From contig NZ_CDCA01000028.1 of the NCBI RefSeq assembly GCF_000820185.1, positions 1-64,000 of the forward strand: 64,000 nt of DNA, given 5' to 3'. Below, one piece after another: positions 1 to 10,716 of this stretch. How positions within the stretch are numbered: position 1 is the stretch's first letter; each line of letters begins with the position of its first letter. The DNA comes from Aeromonas tecta (GTDB lineage Bacteria; Pseudomonadota; Gammaproteobacteria; Enterobacterales; Aeromonadaceae). A program made the position numbers and the translations under genes. The notes beneath the pieces are model-generated. The model had not been told where the DNA came from, searched no databases, and was given only the letters and a program-made list of their open reading frames with translations.

Positions 1-119
1 CTTTTTTATTGGCTGAAATTCGTGCGTTCATCATCGGTAGCTTTCCCACTTTTTAGTCCTTCCTCATCCATCAGAACCCCTGTCAGCCTGCAATTAGGGT
101 TGTATCTGTACCATAACTC

Positions 120-154
120 GGTAGAGTAAAGAGCACTCTGGGTTTGCCTCTACC
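120..154. other. Inverted repeat in the region upstream of tmaR
   Basis: GGTAGAG at 120-126 is complementary to CTCTACC at 148-154, with a smaller AGAG/CTCT pairing inside. The 226 bases before tmaR hold no convincing gene. This hairpin could lie in the tmaR leader or belong to a small RNA or to the tail of an upstream transcript. There is no T-run, so it is not a classical terminator. Confidence 0.3.
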
Positions 155-226
155 ATGCCTTTAGTTCCTTTCTGGTATGAGAGTAACCCGACCTGTTTTC
201 ATTAACCTTCAGTCAGTGGTATCGAT

Positions 227-544
227 ATGGAACAAGTAAACAAGTCTACCTTCAACGACGTCTTGGAATATGTGCGCATGTCCCGTCGCCAGAACAAGCT
301 CAAGCGTGAGATTGTCGACAACGAGAAGAAGATCCGTGACAACCAGAAACGGGTGCTGCTGCTCGATAACCTGAGTGATTACATCAAACCGGGTATGAGC
401 ATTGATGATGTGCAGGCCATCATCGCTAACATGCGCGCCGATTATGAAGAGCGGGTTGATGACCACATCATCAAGAATGCCGAGCTCTCCAAGGAGCGCA
501 AGGAGCTGAGCACCAAGCTGAAAGGCATGAGCTCCAGCAAGTAA
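227..544 (+). CDS. tmaR: TmaR (YeeX), DUF496 pole-localizing protein
   Basis: A 105-residue acidic/basic helical protein of the DUF496 family. In E. coli the homologue TmaR forms polar clusters that sequester and regulate PTS enzyme I. The sequence is rich in charged heptad-like stretches (residues 20-45 and 75-100) consistent with coiled coil, and has no signal peptide or membrane segment. The length matches the family (about 105-110 aa). It is monocistronic and followed by a strong terminator. Family assignment is confident; the PtsI role is transferred from E. coli. Confidence 0.9.
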   Translation: MEQVNKSTFNDVLEYVRMSRRQNKLKREIVDNEKKIRDNQKRVLLLDNLSDYIKPGMSIDDVQAIIANMRADYEERVDDHIIKNAELSKERKELSTKLKGMSSSK

Positions 545-564
545 GATTGTAGCCCAGTTATTCT

Positions 565-593
565 AAAACACCGGCCAGAGGCCGGTGTTTTGC
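565..593 (+). terminator. Rho-independent terminator of tmaR
   Basis: Perfect hairpin AAAACACCGGCC / GGCCGGTGTTTT with a 3-4 nt loop starting 20 bases after the tmaR stop codon, ending in a T-run. Confidence 0.9.
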
Positions 594-688
594 TTCTGTT
601 CATCAGCTCGGATCTCTCGCCTCACTGCAACAATCGGCTCCCATTTTCACAATCGCCCTGTTAACATCGCATCAAAGCAGTCAATAGT

Positions 689-709
689 TTTCAAGCCTTT
701 GACTTGAAA
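689..709. promoter_or_regulatory. Inverted repeat upstream of the penicillin-binding protein gene
   Basis: TTTCAAG (689-695) and CTTGAAA (703-709) form a perfect 7-bp dyad with a 7-base spacer, about 50 bases before the likely start codon at 762. The size and placement suit a protein operator, but no known consensus was recognised. Confidence 0.3.
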
Positions 710-761
710 CGACTAAGCTTGAGTGAAATACAATAAATTGCGCAACCATGGTGGGGCTAAT

Positions 762-3700
762 ATGGGCGCATCAAAACAGACGGATTTGAATAAAGTGGCA
801 TCTCAGGATTCATCCGTACCACATGTGGACGGGCAACATAAGCGCAAGCGTCGTCCCTGGTGGCGGTGGTTGTTCTGTTTCATCTTTTTGCTTTGCCTAG
901 CTGCCGCGATCGCCCTGCTTGGCTATGAAATGAAGACCTCGCGGCTGCAGTCGCAAGAGATCTCTCATTATGCGGCCAAGTTGACCTATCAACTCGAGCC
1001 CGGCCCTAGCAAGCAGATCACCTTCCCGGAAGATGGCCCGTTTGATAAACGACTCGGGTATGTTCTGCTGCCCATGATTCAGGAGCGGCTGATCCAGCGT
1101 GGCTACCAGGTCAGCGAGCAGGTGCACTTCTCCGATGCGCTGTACAACTACGCCAGCAAGGGCTTCTTTGTCCCTTATACCGAGAAGGTGCAAGCCGGGC
1201 TGACACTGCACGACTGTCGCGCCGAGCCTTTCTACCAGTACAAGTATCCAACCCACTACTATCCGGACTTCAAGTCCATTCCCCCTCTGGTCATTCAGTC
1301 GCTGTTGTACATTGAGAACCGTGACTTGCTGAGCAATGAGCAGCCGCTGGCCAACCCTGCGGTGGATTGGCCTCGTTTCGCCAAGGCAGCACTTTCCCAG
1401 GTGGGCAAGGCGTTGGACATGCAAGATCAATCTGCCGGCGGCAGTACGCTTGCCACCCAGGTCGAGAAGTATCGCCACTCTCCCGATGGGCTGACCCTGT
1501 CTCCCACCGAGAAGATCCGCCAGATGGCGTCAGCCAGCGTGCGTGCCTATCGATTGGGGCCAGAGACGCTGGAAGCGCGCAAGCTGGTCGCCTGGGCTTA
1601 CCTCAACTCGGTGCCGCTCTCTGCTGCGCCGGGCTACGGTGAAGTGCATGGCCTGGGGGATGGTCTCTGGGTCTGGTTCGGCGCCAATGTGGATGAGGTC
1701 AATCGTCTGCTGGATCCCGCCCGTAATCAGGATGCAACGCTAGCCGAACAGGGTTTGGCACTGCGCCAGGTTGTCTCTTTGATGATTGCGCACCGTCGTC
1801 CCTCCTATTATCTGGCACAGGGGCGTGAGGCGCTGTCGACCCTGACAGACAGCTATCTGCGTTTGTTCGTTCAGGAAGGGATGATTGCACCGCCGCTGAT
1901 GGAGTCTGCGCTCAAGGCCAAGCTGGGTTTCCGCGATTTCCTGCAGTCCCCGGCGATTACCCGAGTCAATAACAACAAGGGCTTGCAGGTAGCGCGTACT
2001 CGCCTCAGTCGCCAGCTCGGGGTGCAGCTGTACGATCTGGATCGGATGGATCTGACCGCCGATACCACGCTCAACATGCCATTGCAGAATGACATTTCCC
2101 GCTATCTGCAGCAGTTGGCCGATCCAACATTCGCCTCCCAGGTGGGTCTGTTTGGTGAGCGTTTGCTATCGCCGGAGAAGACGGGAGACGTGAAATATAG
2201 CTTCACCCTGTTCGAGAAAACCCCGGAAGGGGTCAAGGTGAGGGTGCAGACCGACAACACGGATCAGCCGTTCGATATCAACGAAGGCAGCAAGCTGGAG
2301 CTGGGCTCTACCGCCAAGCTGCGGGTGTTGACCACCTATCTGGAAATTGTCTCCGAACTGCACGAGAGCTATGCGGACATGCCCGCCGAGAGCCTGCGCA
2401 AGATCGAAGTCTCCAATCAGGACAACATCAGCCGTTGGGCTATTTCCTACCTGATGACCGCGAAGGACAAGAGCCTGCCTGTCATGCTGGAAGCGGCGCT
2501 GGATCGCAAATACTCCGCCAGCCCCTATGAAGGCTTCTTCACCGGCGGCGGCATGCATACCTTCAACAACTTCCGCAAGGAAGATAACGGTCGTATCCCG
2601 CCGATCCGCGACGCGCTGCGCGAGTCCATCAACTTGCCATTCGTGCGGCTGATGCGTGACATAGTGCGCTACAGCCTCTACAAGGAGGGCAACCGGGCCC
2701 AGTTGCTCAAAGATGATCGGGATCCGCGTCGGACCGAGTACCTCGCCAAGTTTGCCGATAAAGAGGGTCAGACCTATCTGCTGCGTTTCTGGCGCAAGTA
2801 TCGTGGCAAGACCACCGACGAGCAGCTCGATACCTTCCTCGATGGTCTCAAGCCCAGCGCGGTCCGTTTGGCGGCGGTCCATCGCTATCTGATGCCGGAA
2901 GCCTCACAGGTAGACTTTGCCGCCTTCCTTGCCAAGCGGCTACCTAGGGAGAAATTGAGCGACAAGCGCATCGAGCAGCTCTACACCAGCTATGGCCCAG
3001 GTAAGTATTCACTGCCGGATCAGGGCTATATCGCACGGGTTCACCCGTTGGAGCTGTGGCTGCTTTCCTACCTCAAGGAGTTTGACAAGGCGACCTTTGC
3101 CGATGCGGTTGCGGCCAGCCGGGACGAACGCCAGGAAGTCTACAGCTGGCTGTTCAAGACTCGTCATCGCAGCGCTCGTGATAGTCGCATCCGTACCATG
3201 CTGGAGGTCGAGGCCTTCCTCGATATCCATCAACGCTGGGCACGGCTGGGCTATCCATTCGATCACCTGGTGCCTTCCTTGGCGACCGCACTTGGTAGCT
3301 CGGGTGACAGACCCGCGGCGCTGGCGGAATTGATGGGGATCATTCAGAACGGCGGTGTGAGGGCGCCGACCCTGCGCATCGAGCACCTCTCGTTTGCCAA
3401 GGACACGCCCTTTGCCACCGGGTTTGAACCGGCCAATACCCAGGGTACCCGGGTGCTGCCTGTCGAAGTGGCCAATGCCTTGCGCAATGCGCTGTCGAAG
3501 GTAGTGGAAGGGGGGACGGCGCGGCGTATCGCCGGAGCCTTCGCCCTGCCGGATGGCACAGTGTTGCCGATGGGGGGGAAAACGGGGACAGGGGACAACC
3601 GGATTGAGACTGTCGGGCGCTATGGCAATGTGACCAGCTCGCTGGCACGCAATAGAACCGCGACCTTTGTCTTCTACATTGGCGCCGATCACTTCGGTAC

Positions 3701-3845
3701 CCTGACGGCCTATGTACCGGGCAGTCAGTCCGACACGTTCCGTTTCACCTCGGCGCTGCCGGTGCAGGTGCTCAAGGGAATGGCGCCGTTGCTGATGCCT
3801 TATCTGGAACCTGGCACTCATACCCAGTGCATGGCCGGGAGCTAG
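762..3845 (+). CDS. Atypical class A penicillin-binding protein (GT51 transglycosylase plus transpeptidase)
   Basis: A 1027-residue bifunctional peptidoglycan synthase anchored by one N-terminal membrane helix (about residues 33-54). The GT51 domain (about 165-310) shows a divergent catalytic motif around E185 (IENRDLL rather than the usual EDxxFxxHxG), then GGSTLATQ at 226-233 and the KLVAWAYLNSVPL element. The transpeptidase domain has all three signature motifs: STAK (S516, K519), SIN (622-624) and KTG (940-942). About 315 residues separate SxN from KTG, far more than in PBP1a/1b, implying a large insert. ATG 762 has GGGG 8 bases upstream and is preferred over GTG 723. It is monocistronic. 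It is not PBP1a, 1b or 1c by these features; the exact subfamily is unknown. Confidence 0.85.
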   Translation: MGASKQTDLNKVASQDSSVPHVDGQHKRKRRPWWRWLFCFIFLLCLAAAIALLGYEMKTSRLQSQEISHYAAKLTYQLEPGPSKQITFPEDGPFDKRLGYVLLPMIQERLIQRGYQVSEQVHFSDALYNYASKGFFVPYTEKVQAGLTLHDCRAEPFYQYKYPTHYYPDFKSIPPLVIQSLLYIENRDLLSNEQPLANPAVDWPRFAKAALSQVGKALDMQDQSAGGSTLATQVEKYRHSPDGLTLSPTEKIRQMASASVRAYRLGPETLEARKLVAWAYLNSVPLSAAPGYGEVHGLGDGLWVWFGANVDEVNRLLDPARNQDATLAEQGLALRQVVSLMIAHRRPSYYLAQGREALSTLTDSYLRLFVQEGMIAPPLMESALKAKLGFRDFLQSPAITRVNNNKGLQVARTRLSRQLGVQLYDLDRMDLTADTTLNMPLQNDISRYLQQLADPTFASQVGLFGERLLSPEKTGDVKYSFTLFEKTPEGVKVRVQTDNTDQPFDINEGSKLELGSTAKLRVLTTYLEIVSELHESYADMPAESLRKIEVSNQDNISRWAISYLMTAKDKSLPVMLEAALDRKYSASPYEGFFTGGGMHTFNNFRKEDNGRIPPIRDALRESINLPFVRLMRDIVRYSLYKEGNRAQLLKDDRDPRRTEYLAKFADKEGQTYLLRFWRKYRGKTTDEQLDTFLDGLKPSAVRLAAVHRYLMPEASQVDFAAFLAKRLPREKLSDKRIEQLYTSYGPGKYSLPDQGYIARVHPLELWLLSYLKEFDKATFADAVAASRDERQEVYSWLFKTRHRSARDSRIRTMLEVEAFLDIHQRWARLGYPFDHLVPSLATALGSSGDRPAALAELMGIIQNGGVRAPTLRIEHLSFAKDTPFATGFEPANTQGTRVLPVEVANALRNALSKVVEGGTARRIAGAFALPDGTVLPMGGKTGTGDNRIETVGRYGNVTSSLARNRTATFVFYIGADHFGTLTAYVPGSQSDTFRFTSALPVQVLKGMAPLLMPYLEPGTHTQCMAGS

Positions 3846-3861
3846 TGTCTGACCTGCCAAA

Positions 3862-3895
3862 TAAAACGGGGCCATAGTGGCCCCGTTTTATTTTG
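3862..3895. terminator. Bidirectional terminator between the PBP gene and darP
   Basis: Perfect stem TAAAACGGGGCCA / TGGCCCCGTTTTA with T-runs in both directions, between two convergent genes. Confidence 0.9.
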
Positions 3896-3931
3896 CCCCG
3901 CAGTGCATTGGACTGGCGGTAACCTCAGCGG

Positions 3932-4456
3932 TTACAGCAGATCTTCAATCTCGCCACGCAGATACTGGTAGATCTCGCGGAAGGCTACCGGCGGTTTATT
4001 GAGCTCTCGCTCCTTGTTGGCCGTGCGGATCAGCTGGCGCAACTTCTGGCGATCCAGCCCATGGAACTGGGCCATCAACTCGTTGAGGGCACTGTCACCT
4101 TCGGTGATCAACCGCTCACGCCACTGCTCCAGCCGATGCAGGCGGGCATTCACGGTAGAGTGACGGTTCTTGAAGATGGAGAGAGCCTGCTCAATCGGCT
4201 CAATGTCCCGGCTGCGCATCAGGCGGCCGATGAACTGCAGGTGGCGGCGGAAGGATTCATCCTTTTTGGGCTTGAGCTTGCGGCCCAGCTCGATGGCCTC
4301 GGCCAGCTCTTCATCCAACGGGATTTTTTCCAGCTCGCTATGGCTCAGGGAAACGATCTCTGCCCCCAGCTTTTGCAGTGCTTCGGCGTCGCGCTTGAGC
4401 TGGCTCTTGCTGGGACCCCAATCGTCCATTTCGTTGTCGTCTTGATACTGACTCAT
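3932..4456 (-). CDS. darP: DarP (YjgA), ribosome-associated protein, DUF615
   Basis: A 174-residue highly charged helical protein of the DUF615/YjgA family, which binds the 50S subunit and assists late maturation of the 23S peptidyl-transferase centre in E. coli. The N-terminal segment with DDWGPSKSQLKRDA and the central FIGRLMR element are family hallmarks. No signal peptide or membrane segment. It is close to pmbA, as in E. coli where yjgA and pmbA are divergent neighbours; here extra small genes lie between them. Confidence 0.92.
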   Translation of the reverse strand: MSQYQDDNEMDDWGPSKSQLKRDAEALQKLGAEIVSLSHSELEKIPLDEELAEAIELGRKLKPKKDESFRRHLQFIGRLMRSRDIEPIEQALSIFKNRHSTVNARLHRLEQWRERLITEGDSALNELMAQFHGLDRQKLRQLIRTANKERELNKPPVAFREIYQYLRGEIEDLL

Positions 4457-4517
4457 CGGTCTCTGATTCCTGTCATTCGTCTTGGTGTATATGTTACCAG
4501 CTTCTCCCGCCGGGCGC

Positions 4518-4542
4518 AGGGGTCTGATCTGTCAGGCCCCTT
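4518..4542. other. Hairpin upstream of darP
   Basis: AGGGGTCTGA pairs with TCAGGCCCCT around a 4-base loop (one mismatch), followed by TTTCC on the plus strand. It lies about 60 bases before the darP start codon, so on the minus strand it would be in the darP promoter or leader; on the plus strand it looks like a weak terminator. The direction cannot be decided. Confidence 0.35.
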
Positions 4543-4567
4543 TCCTTGGGGCATTTAGAGGTGAGTT

Positions 4568-4633
4568 ATGGCTCAGGCAGAGCAGAACCGCCAGGAGACG
4601 GGTAGCTCTTCATTAACTCCTCTATGGCACTAG
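4568..4633 (+). CDS. Possible 21-residue small protein
   Basis: An ATG preceded by AGAGGTGAG at good spacing opens a 21-codon frame ending in TAG (begins MAQAEQNRQE, ends TPLWH). Hydrophilic, no recognised family. The main support is the ribosome binding site; the frame may be accidental. Confidence 0.2.
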   Translation: MAQAEQNRQETGSSSLTPLWH

Positions 4634-4842
4634 ATGTGAGAGAGCAGGACGGCTACCAACAGGCATGATGGGAAGAGGGTAGGCAGGCGATGGGCTTTAT
4701 ACCGCAGGGCCCGTGCCTGACGAGGGAGGTGGCCGAGCCGTGACCATACCTGCTTACCGCTAGCGTGTTCTTTCAGCAGATGGGATAGGTTCTTGCTGCG
4801 CAGCCCTAAGGCGTTGCTAGGGTCGTCGCAGCTTGGTGTCAT
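4630..4842 (-). CDS. Possible small basic protein downstream of the secreted hypothetical gene
   Basis: A 70-codon frame starting 6 bases after the stop of the preceding minus-strand gene, with GAG about 5 bases before ATG. The product is basic, has a hydrophobic C-terminus (LFPSCLLVAVLLSHI) and matches no family I recognise. It could be a translationally coupled partner or degraded remains; low confidence. Confidence 0.25.
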   Translation of the reverse strand: MTPSCDDPSNALGLRSKNLSHLLKEHASGKQVWSRLGHLPRQARALRYKAHRLPTLFPSCLLVAVLLSHI

Positions 4843-4848
4843 TGCAGC

Positions 4849-5157
4849 TCAATGATCTGCCGTGCTGGAGGTGAGACAGGCGTTGATGGCCTCGTCCAGA
4901 TAGTGTCCCTGCACCTTGGCTCGCAGGGGTTGATGGCGCTGTGCTGGGCTCACCGTTTTGCCTTCTCGTATCCGCTGACCGAGCCGGATCTCCAGTAACC
5001 GAGACTCTTCATAGAGTGCGTCACGCCGGATCGTCATCTTCTGCACGTTGGCGGCACTGCAAGCATCGGCGGCGGGTTGCTGGCTGGAGGCCACCGCCAG
5101 GGTCGCGGTCGAGATGATCAGCTGGGTAGTCAGCGCTAGCTTGATTGTGCTGTTCAT
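4849..5157 (-). CDS. Small secreted protein of unknown function
   Basis: A 102-residue protein. From the ATG at 5157 it begins with a plausible Sec signal peptide (MNSTIKLALTTQLIISTATLAVASS, cut about residue 22-27). The mature part is hydrophilic with two cysteines, one near its N-terminus (DACSAANV) and one near the C-terminus (NACLTSS), which could form a disulfide in the periplasm. An upstream in-frame ATG (5253) would bury the signal peptide, so it was not chosen. I do not recognise the family. It lies between darP and pmbA. Confidence 0.55.
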   Translation of the reverse strand: MNSTIKLALTTQLIISTATLAVASSQQPAADACSAANVQKMTIRRDALYEESRLLEIRLGQRIREGKTVSPAQRHQPLRAKVQGHYLDEAINACLTSSTADH

Positions 5158-5534
5158 GACGATCTTTCGGCTAAGCTGCGATTTGCTATTGTCAGCAAGA
5201 TACCCGAGGCGCACTGAATGGCGGCTTGACTGGTTCAATGGCCATGATGTCACCCTGAGCTGCTATCTCATGGAGGACAAACCTGCTCTGGGGCCATGCA
5301 ACAATCTGGCAATCGTGGCTTGCTGGGACCTGGCTGCCGGCTGACAACATCACTCTGCGAGTGAGCACCCGCTCTTTTGTCATGGCTGGCTTGCCGTGAG
5401 CGGTGCGGATGGCGGCCGGAGTGGCGACTATCAGGGAACTATGCTGTAGAATCACCGCTGCCATTGGGTCTGTCTCATGGTACGAAAGCACGATGAGTAA
5501 CAGCGCAACTGACTGAATTTTAAGGTGTATATAA
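5158..5534. other. Intergenic region between the secreted hypothetical gene and pmbA
   Basis: These 377 bases separate two divergent genes and should contain both promoters. I see no coding frame with family resemblance and no RNA gene. AAGGTG before the pmbA ATG is its ribosome binding site. Confidence 0.5.
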
Positions 5535-6884
5535 ATGGCTCACGACCAGCAAGACCAAATCCGCCAGGATCAAGCCCACCTCGAGGCCGTCGTCGCCGAG
5601 GCGTTGGAGATAGCCAAAGGGCTGGGCGCCGGGCTTGCCGAAGTCTCCATCAGCAAGCAGACCGGGCTGTCGGTGAACACCCGGGGCTGTGAACTGGAAA
5701 GCATCGAATTCAACAAGGATGGGGCGCTCGGTATCGCCGTCTACCGCGATGGTTGCAAGGGCTCCTCCTCGACCACCGATCTGAGCAAACCGGCCATTCG
5801 TGCCGCTGTCGAGGCCGCGATGGAGATTGCCCGCCATACCTCACCAGACAACTGTGCCGGTCTGGCGGATGCCGACTTGCTGGCCTGGGATGCCCCGGAT
5901 CTGCAGCTGTGCCACCCCATCGAACTGGATCCCCAACGTGGTATCGAGCTGGCCATCGAGTGTGAACGGTTGGCGCTGGGCCGCGATGCCCGCATCAAGC
6001 ATTCCGATGGTGGCAGCTTCTCCAGCCATCTGGGGGTCAAGGTCTATGGTAACAGCCACGGCTTCGTCAAAGGCTACGCGGCGTCGCGCAACTCCCTGAG
6101 CTGTGTGCTGATCGGCGAGCAGGATGGCGACATGCAGCGTGACTATGGCTACTCCTCCAGTCGGGATCTGGCCGGGTTGTGGAGTCCGCAGCGCATCGCA
6201 GATGAGGCGGTGGAACGTACCCTTTCTCGGCTCGGTGCCCGCAAGATCTCCACCCGTCACGCGCCCGTGATGTTCCACCCGGACACTGCTGCCGGCCTGT
6301 GGGGCCATCTGGTGATGGCCATCAGCGGGGGCAACCTCTATCGCAAGTCGAGCTTCCTGCTCGATAAACTGGGCGAGCAGGTGCTGCCGGAGTGGCTGAA
6401 TATTCAGGAGTTCCCGCATTTGCTAGGCGGCCTGGCCAGTACCCCATTCGATGGTGAAGGGGTGCGTACCCGCGACATGGACATCGTCCGTGACGGTCGC
6501 CTGATGAGTTGGTTGCTCACCTCCTACTCGGCGCGCAAGCTGGGGCTGACCAGCACGGGTCATGCTGGCGGCATTCATAACTGGCAGGTGTCAAACACCG
6601 GTCAGGACTTCCAGGGCATGCTTAAGACGATGGGCACCGGTTTGCTAGTGACCGAGCTGATGGGGCAGGGCGTCAACATCGTCAATGGTGACTACTCCCG
6701 CGGCGCCGCCGGTTTTTGGGTAGAGAATGGTGAAATTGCTTATCCTGTGGAAGAAATCACTGTTGCAGGCAATCTATCCGATATGTTCCGCAACCTGGTC
6801 GCAGTGGGAACGGATGAAGATGAGCGCTCCAGCCTCAAGACCGGCTCGGTACTGGTCGAGCAGATGAAGCTGGCGGGGCACTGA
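5535..6884 (+). CDS. pmbA: PmbA (TldE), TldD/PmbA metalloprotease subunit
   Basis: A 449-residue cytoplasmic protein matching PmbA/TldE in length and content. With TldD it forms a heterodimeric protease; TldD carries the HExxxH zinc site and the PmbA subunit shapes the substrate tunnel. In E. coli the pair matures microcin B17 and degrades the CcdA antitoxin. Family-typical segments include [20 protein letters not shown] near the N-terminus and the C-terminal glycine-rich stretch [18 protein letters not shown]. As expected for PmbA, no metal-binding HExxH is present. tldD is not in this window. Start chosen by AAGGTG 8-9 bases upstream. Confidence 0.95.
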   Translation: MAHDQQDQIRQDQAHLEAVVAEALEIAKGLGAGLAEVSISKQTGLSVNTRGCELESIEFNKDGALGIAVYRDGCKGSSSTTDLSKPAIRAAVEAAMEIARHTSPDNCAGLADADLLAWDAPDLQLCHPIELDPQRGIELAIECERLALGRDARIKHSDGGSFSSHLGVKVYGNSHGFVKGYAASRNSLSCVLIGEQDGDMQRDYGYSSSRDLAGLWSPQRIADEAVERTLSRLGARKISTRHAPVMFHPDTAAGLWGHLVMAISGGNLYRKSSFLLDKLGEQVLPEWLNIQEFPHLLGGLASTPFDGEGVRTRDMDIVRDGRLMSWLLTSYSARKLGLTSTGHAGGIHNWQVSNTGQDFQGMLKTMGTGLLVTELMGQGVNIVNGDYSRGAAGFWVENGEIAYPVEEITVAGNLSDMFRNLVAVGTDEDERSSLKTGSVLVEQMKLAGH

Positions 6885-6917
6885 GTTCACCTCCTGCCGA
6901 CCCTGAGCACATGCCAT

Positions 6918-6950
6918 GAAAAAGGCCCCCGCAATGCGAGGGCCTTTTTC
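6918..6950. terminator. Bidirectional terminator between pmbA and murA
   Basis: GAAAAAGGCCC / GGGCCTTTTTC stem around CCCGCAATGCGA, located between convergent pmbA and murA, with a T-run on each strand. Confidence 0.88.
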
Positions 6951-6987
6951 GTCATGAGCCGTGTTTAGCACTGCGTCAAACGGGGCA

Positions 6988-8524
<1,537 letters not shown>

Positions 8525-8525
<1 letters not shown>

Positions 8526-8797
8526 TATGCGTCCTCAGTGTTGGGCGGGGTTGATTGAAACAAATCGGCCACCCCGTACAGGTTGGCCAAGGTATGAAAG
8601 TCATGAGAGGCGCCGACCAGTTGTGGTGTGGCGCCTCGTGCCAGGGTGGCCTTGGCCCATTTGACCAACAGCGCCAACCCGGCGGAATCCAGTGAGGTGA
8701 CATTGCTCAGTTCGAGTTCATCATCATGCCACCACTCTGCCCGGCGTAACCACAGCTCATTGACCTGTGGTGCCTGCAGCTCACCGCTCAGTGTCAT
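8525..8797 (-). CDS. mlaB: MlaB, STAS-domain subunit of the Mla transporter
   Basis: 90 residues with a STAS fold; [14 protein letters not shown] contains the conserved serine/threonine segment. Binds MlaF in the cytoplasm and is needed for assembly and ATPase activity of the MlaFEDB complex, which moves phospholipids between the inner and outer membranes. The chosen ATG overlaps the mlaC stop by four bases (ATGA); longer in-frame extensions would run deep into mlaC and were rejected. Confidence 0.9.
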
Positions 8798-9423
8798 GAC
8801 TTGATGACCAGCGGTTTGGCATTGTGCTCGCGCAGCTGGGCGATCACCGCATCGATACCGTTCTGGCGAATGAGGCCACCCAGCTCGCTCTGCTTGGCAG
8901 AGAGCAGGCTGATGCCTTCGGCGACCATGTCGAAGGCCTTCCACTCACCGGTCTTGTTGTTCTTGCGCAGCTTGAACTCGAGGAAGATGTCCGGCTTGCC
9001 GGCCTCTTTCACACTGACGCTGACGGCGGTGATGTTGCTGTCTCCCGGTGTCTTGCCCGGCTCGACCTTGACGGTCTGTTTGTCGAAGTGGGCAAGGGCA
9101 TCGGCATAGGAACTCACCATGTACTCGGTGAACACCTCGACGAAGGCATCACGCTGGGCCGGGGTGGTCTCCTTGATCTGGTTGCCAAGCACCTTGTAGG
9201 CGGCGAAGCGGTTATCCACATAAGGCAGTAGCTCTTCGCGGATGATCACGCGCAGGTGATCCGGGTTGCTCTTGACCTGGGCCTGGTCTGACTTGAGACG
9301 GGCAAAGGTCTGCTGGGCGGCCTGATCCACCAAGGCATAAGGATCCGAGGTGGTGGCCAGGGTGGCGGCAGAGAATAACATGCTGGTCATCAGACCCAGC
9401 AGCAGGGTGATCTTCTTGAACAT
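8794..9423 (-). CDS. mlaC: MlaC, periplasmic phospholipid-binding protein
   Basis: 209 residues with a clear signal peptide (MFKKITLLLGLMTSMLFSAATLA). The MlaC/Tol-Tol fold carries phospholipid across the periplasm between the OmpC-MlaA complex and inner-membrane MlaD. The start lies two bases from the mlaD stop, within the mlaFEDCB operon. Confidence 0.93.
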   Translation of the reverse strand: MFKKITLLLGLMTSMLFSAATLATTSDPYALVDQAAQQTFARLKSDQAQVKSNPDHLRVIIREELLPYVDNRFAAYKVLGNQIKETTPAQRDAFVEVFTEYMVSSYADALAHFDKQTVKVEPGKTPGDSNITAVSVSVKEAGKPDIFLEFKLRKNNKTGEWKAFDMVAEGISLLSAKQSELGGLIRQNGIDAVIAQLREHNAKPLVIKS

Positions 9424-9425
9424 GG

Positions 9426-9926
9426 TTACTCCTTGGTTGCTGGCGGATTGGTGGCTGGCGCGGATTGGCTATAGAGGAATTTGCCAATCAGATCCTCCAG
9501 CACGATGGCGGATTTGGTGTCTTCGATCATGTCGCCATCCTTGAGCATGTTGGTGCCCATCTCTTCGTCGGTAAAACCGGGCGCCAGACCCACGTATTGC
9601 TCGCCAAGCAGACCCGAGGTCAGGATGGAGAGGCTACTGGTTTCGGAAAACTCGCCGGCACTTTTTTGCATTTGCAGGGAGACGATGGGCACTTGGCTCT
9701 TGGCATCCAAGGTGATGTCACTGACCCGACCGACTACCACGCCACCGACCTTGACCGGTGAGCGTACTTTCAGGCCGCCGATATTATCGAAATGGGCGCG
9801 CAGGGTATAGGTTTCTCCTTCCGGTTTGAAGCTCAAACCCGCCACTTGCAGTGCCAATGCCAGAATGGCTGCGATGCCGGCCAGCATGAAGGCGCCAACC
9901 AGGAATTCTACTTTGCTGAACTTCAT
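9426..9926 (-). CDS. mlaD: MlaD, MCE-domain subunit of the Mla transporter
   Basis: 166 residues from the ATG giving MKFSKVEFLVG; N-terminal membrane helix (about 7-29) then an MCE domain (about 38-120) containing FDNIGGLKVRSPVKVGG. Forms the periplasmic hexameric lipid-binding ring on MlaE. An upstream in-frame ATG would add 47 residues overlapping mlaE and lacks family support. Located 7 bases after mlaE. Confidence 0.94.
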   Translation of the reverse strand: MKFSKVEFLVGAFMLAGIAAILALALQVAGLSFKPEGETYTLRAHFDNIGGLKVRSPVKVGGVVVGRVSDITLDAKSQVPIVSLQMQKSAGEFSETSSLSILTSGLLGEQYVGLAPGFTDEEMGTNMLKDGDMIEDTKSAIVLEDLIGKFLYSQSAPATNPPATKE

Positions 9927-9933
9927 CTTTACC

Positions 9934-10716
9934 TTATCCAAACATGACTGCGGTGAGTATAAAATCCAGACCGAGCACGGCCAGGGATGAGTGGACCACG
10001 GTGCGGGTCGTCGCCTGACTGATCCCGGCCGAAGTCGGTTTGGCATCATAGCCATTAAAGAGTGCAATCCAGGTGACCACCAGGGCGAAGATCACGCTCT
10101 TGATGGCCCCTTGCATGATGTCATCCTGCCAATCGACGGAGGCCTGCATGGCGGACCAGAAACTGCCCTCGTCCACCCCCAGCAAGTCGACGCCAACCAG
10201 CTTGCCACCGAAGATGCCGATCAGGCTGAACATGAAGGCCAGCAGCGGCATGCTGATGACCCCGGCCCAGAAGCGGGGCGCCACGACCCGGCGCAGCGGA
10301 TCCACCGCCATCATCTCCAAGCTAGAAAGCTGCTCGGTGGCCTTCATCAGGCCAATTTCGGCGGTCAGCGCGGAACCGGCCCGGCCGGCAAACAGCAGGG
10401 CGGTGACTACGGGCCCGAGTTCGCGCAGCAAAGAGAGCGAGACCAGCGGCCCCAGACTCTGCTCGGCGCCGAAGTCTTTCAATACGTTGTAGCCCTGCAA
10501 AGAGAGCACCATGCCGATGAAGAGTCCCGACACCAGTATGATGGCGACCGATTGAACCCCCACCACATAGAGCTGTTGTACCAGCAGGGGAAAGTGCTTG
10601 CGCGGCTGGGGGCGACCCGCCAGCGCGTGAAACAGCATAACGGTGGCGCGGCCGATGGCGTTGATGAAACGCACCCCCACCTGACCCAGCTTGCTTACTT
10701 GGCTTATCAACATCAC
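9934..10716 (-). CDS. mlaE: MlaE, permease of the Mla phospholipid transporter
   Basis: 260 residues with five to six hydrophobic segments; the central [19 protein letters not shown] block is the hallmark of the MlaE/YrbE permease family. Forms the membrane dimer of the MlaFEDB ABC complex. Overlaps the mlaF stop by four bases, indicating coupling. Confidence 0.95.
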   Translation of the reverse strand: MMLISQVSKLGQVGVRFINAIGRATVMLFHALAGRPQPRKHFPLLVQQLYVVGVQSVAIILVSGLFIGMVLSLQGYNVLKDFGAEQSLGPLVSLSLLRELGPVVTALLFAGRAGSALTAEIGLMKATEQLSSLEMMAVDPLRRVVAPRFWAGVISMPLLAFMFSLIGIFGGKLVGVDLLGVDEGSFWSAMQASVDWQDDIMQGAIKSVIFALVVTWIALFNGYDAKPTSAGISQATTRTVVHSSLAVLGLDFILTAVMFG

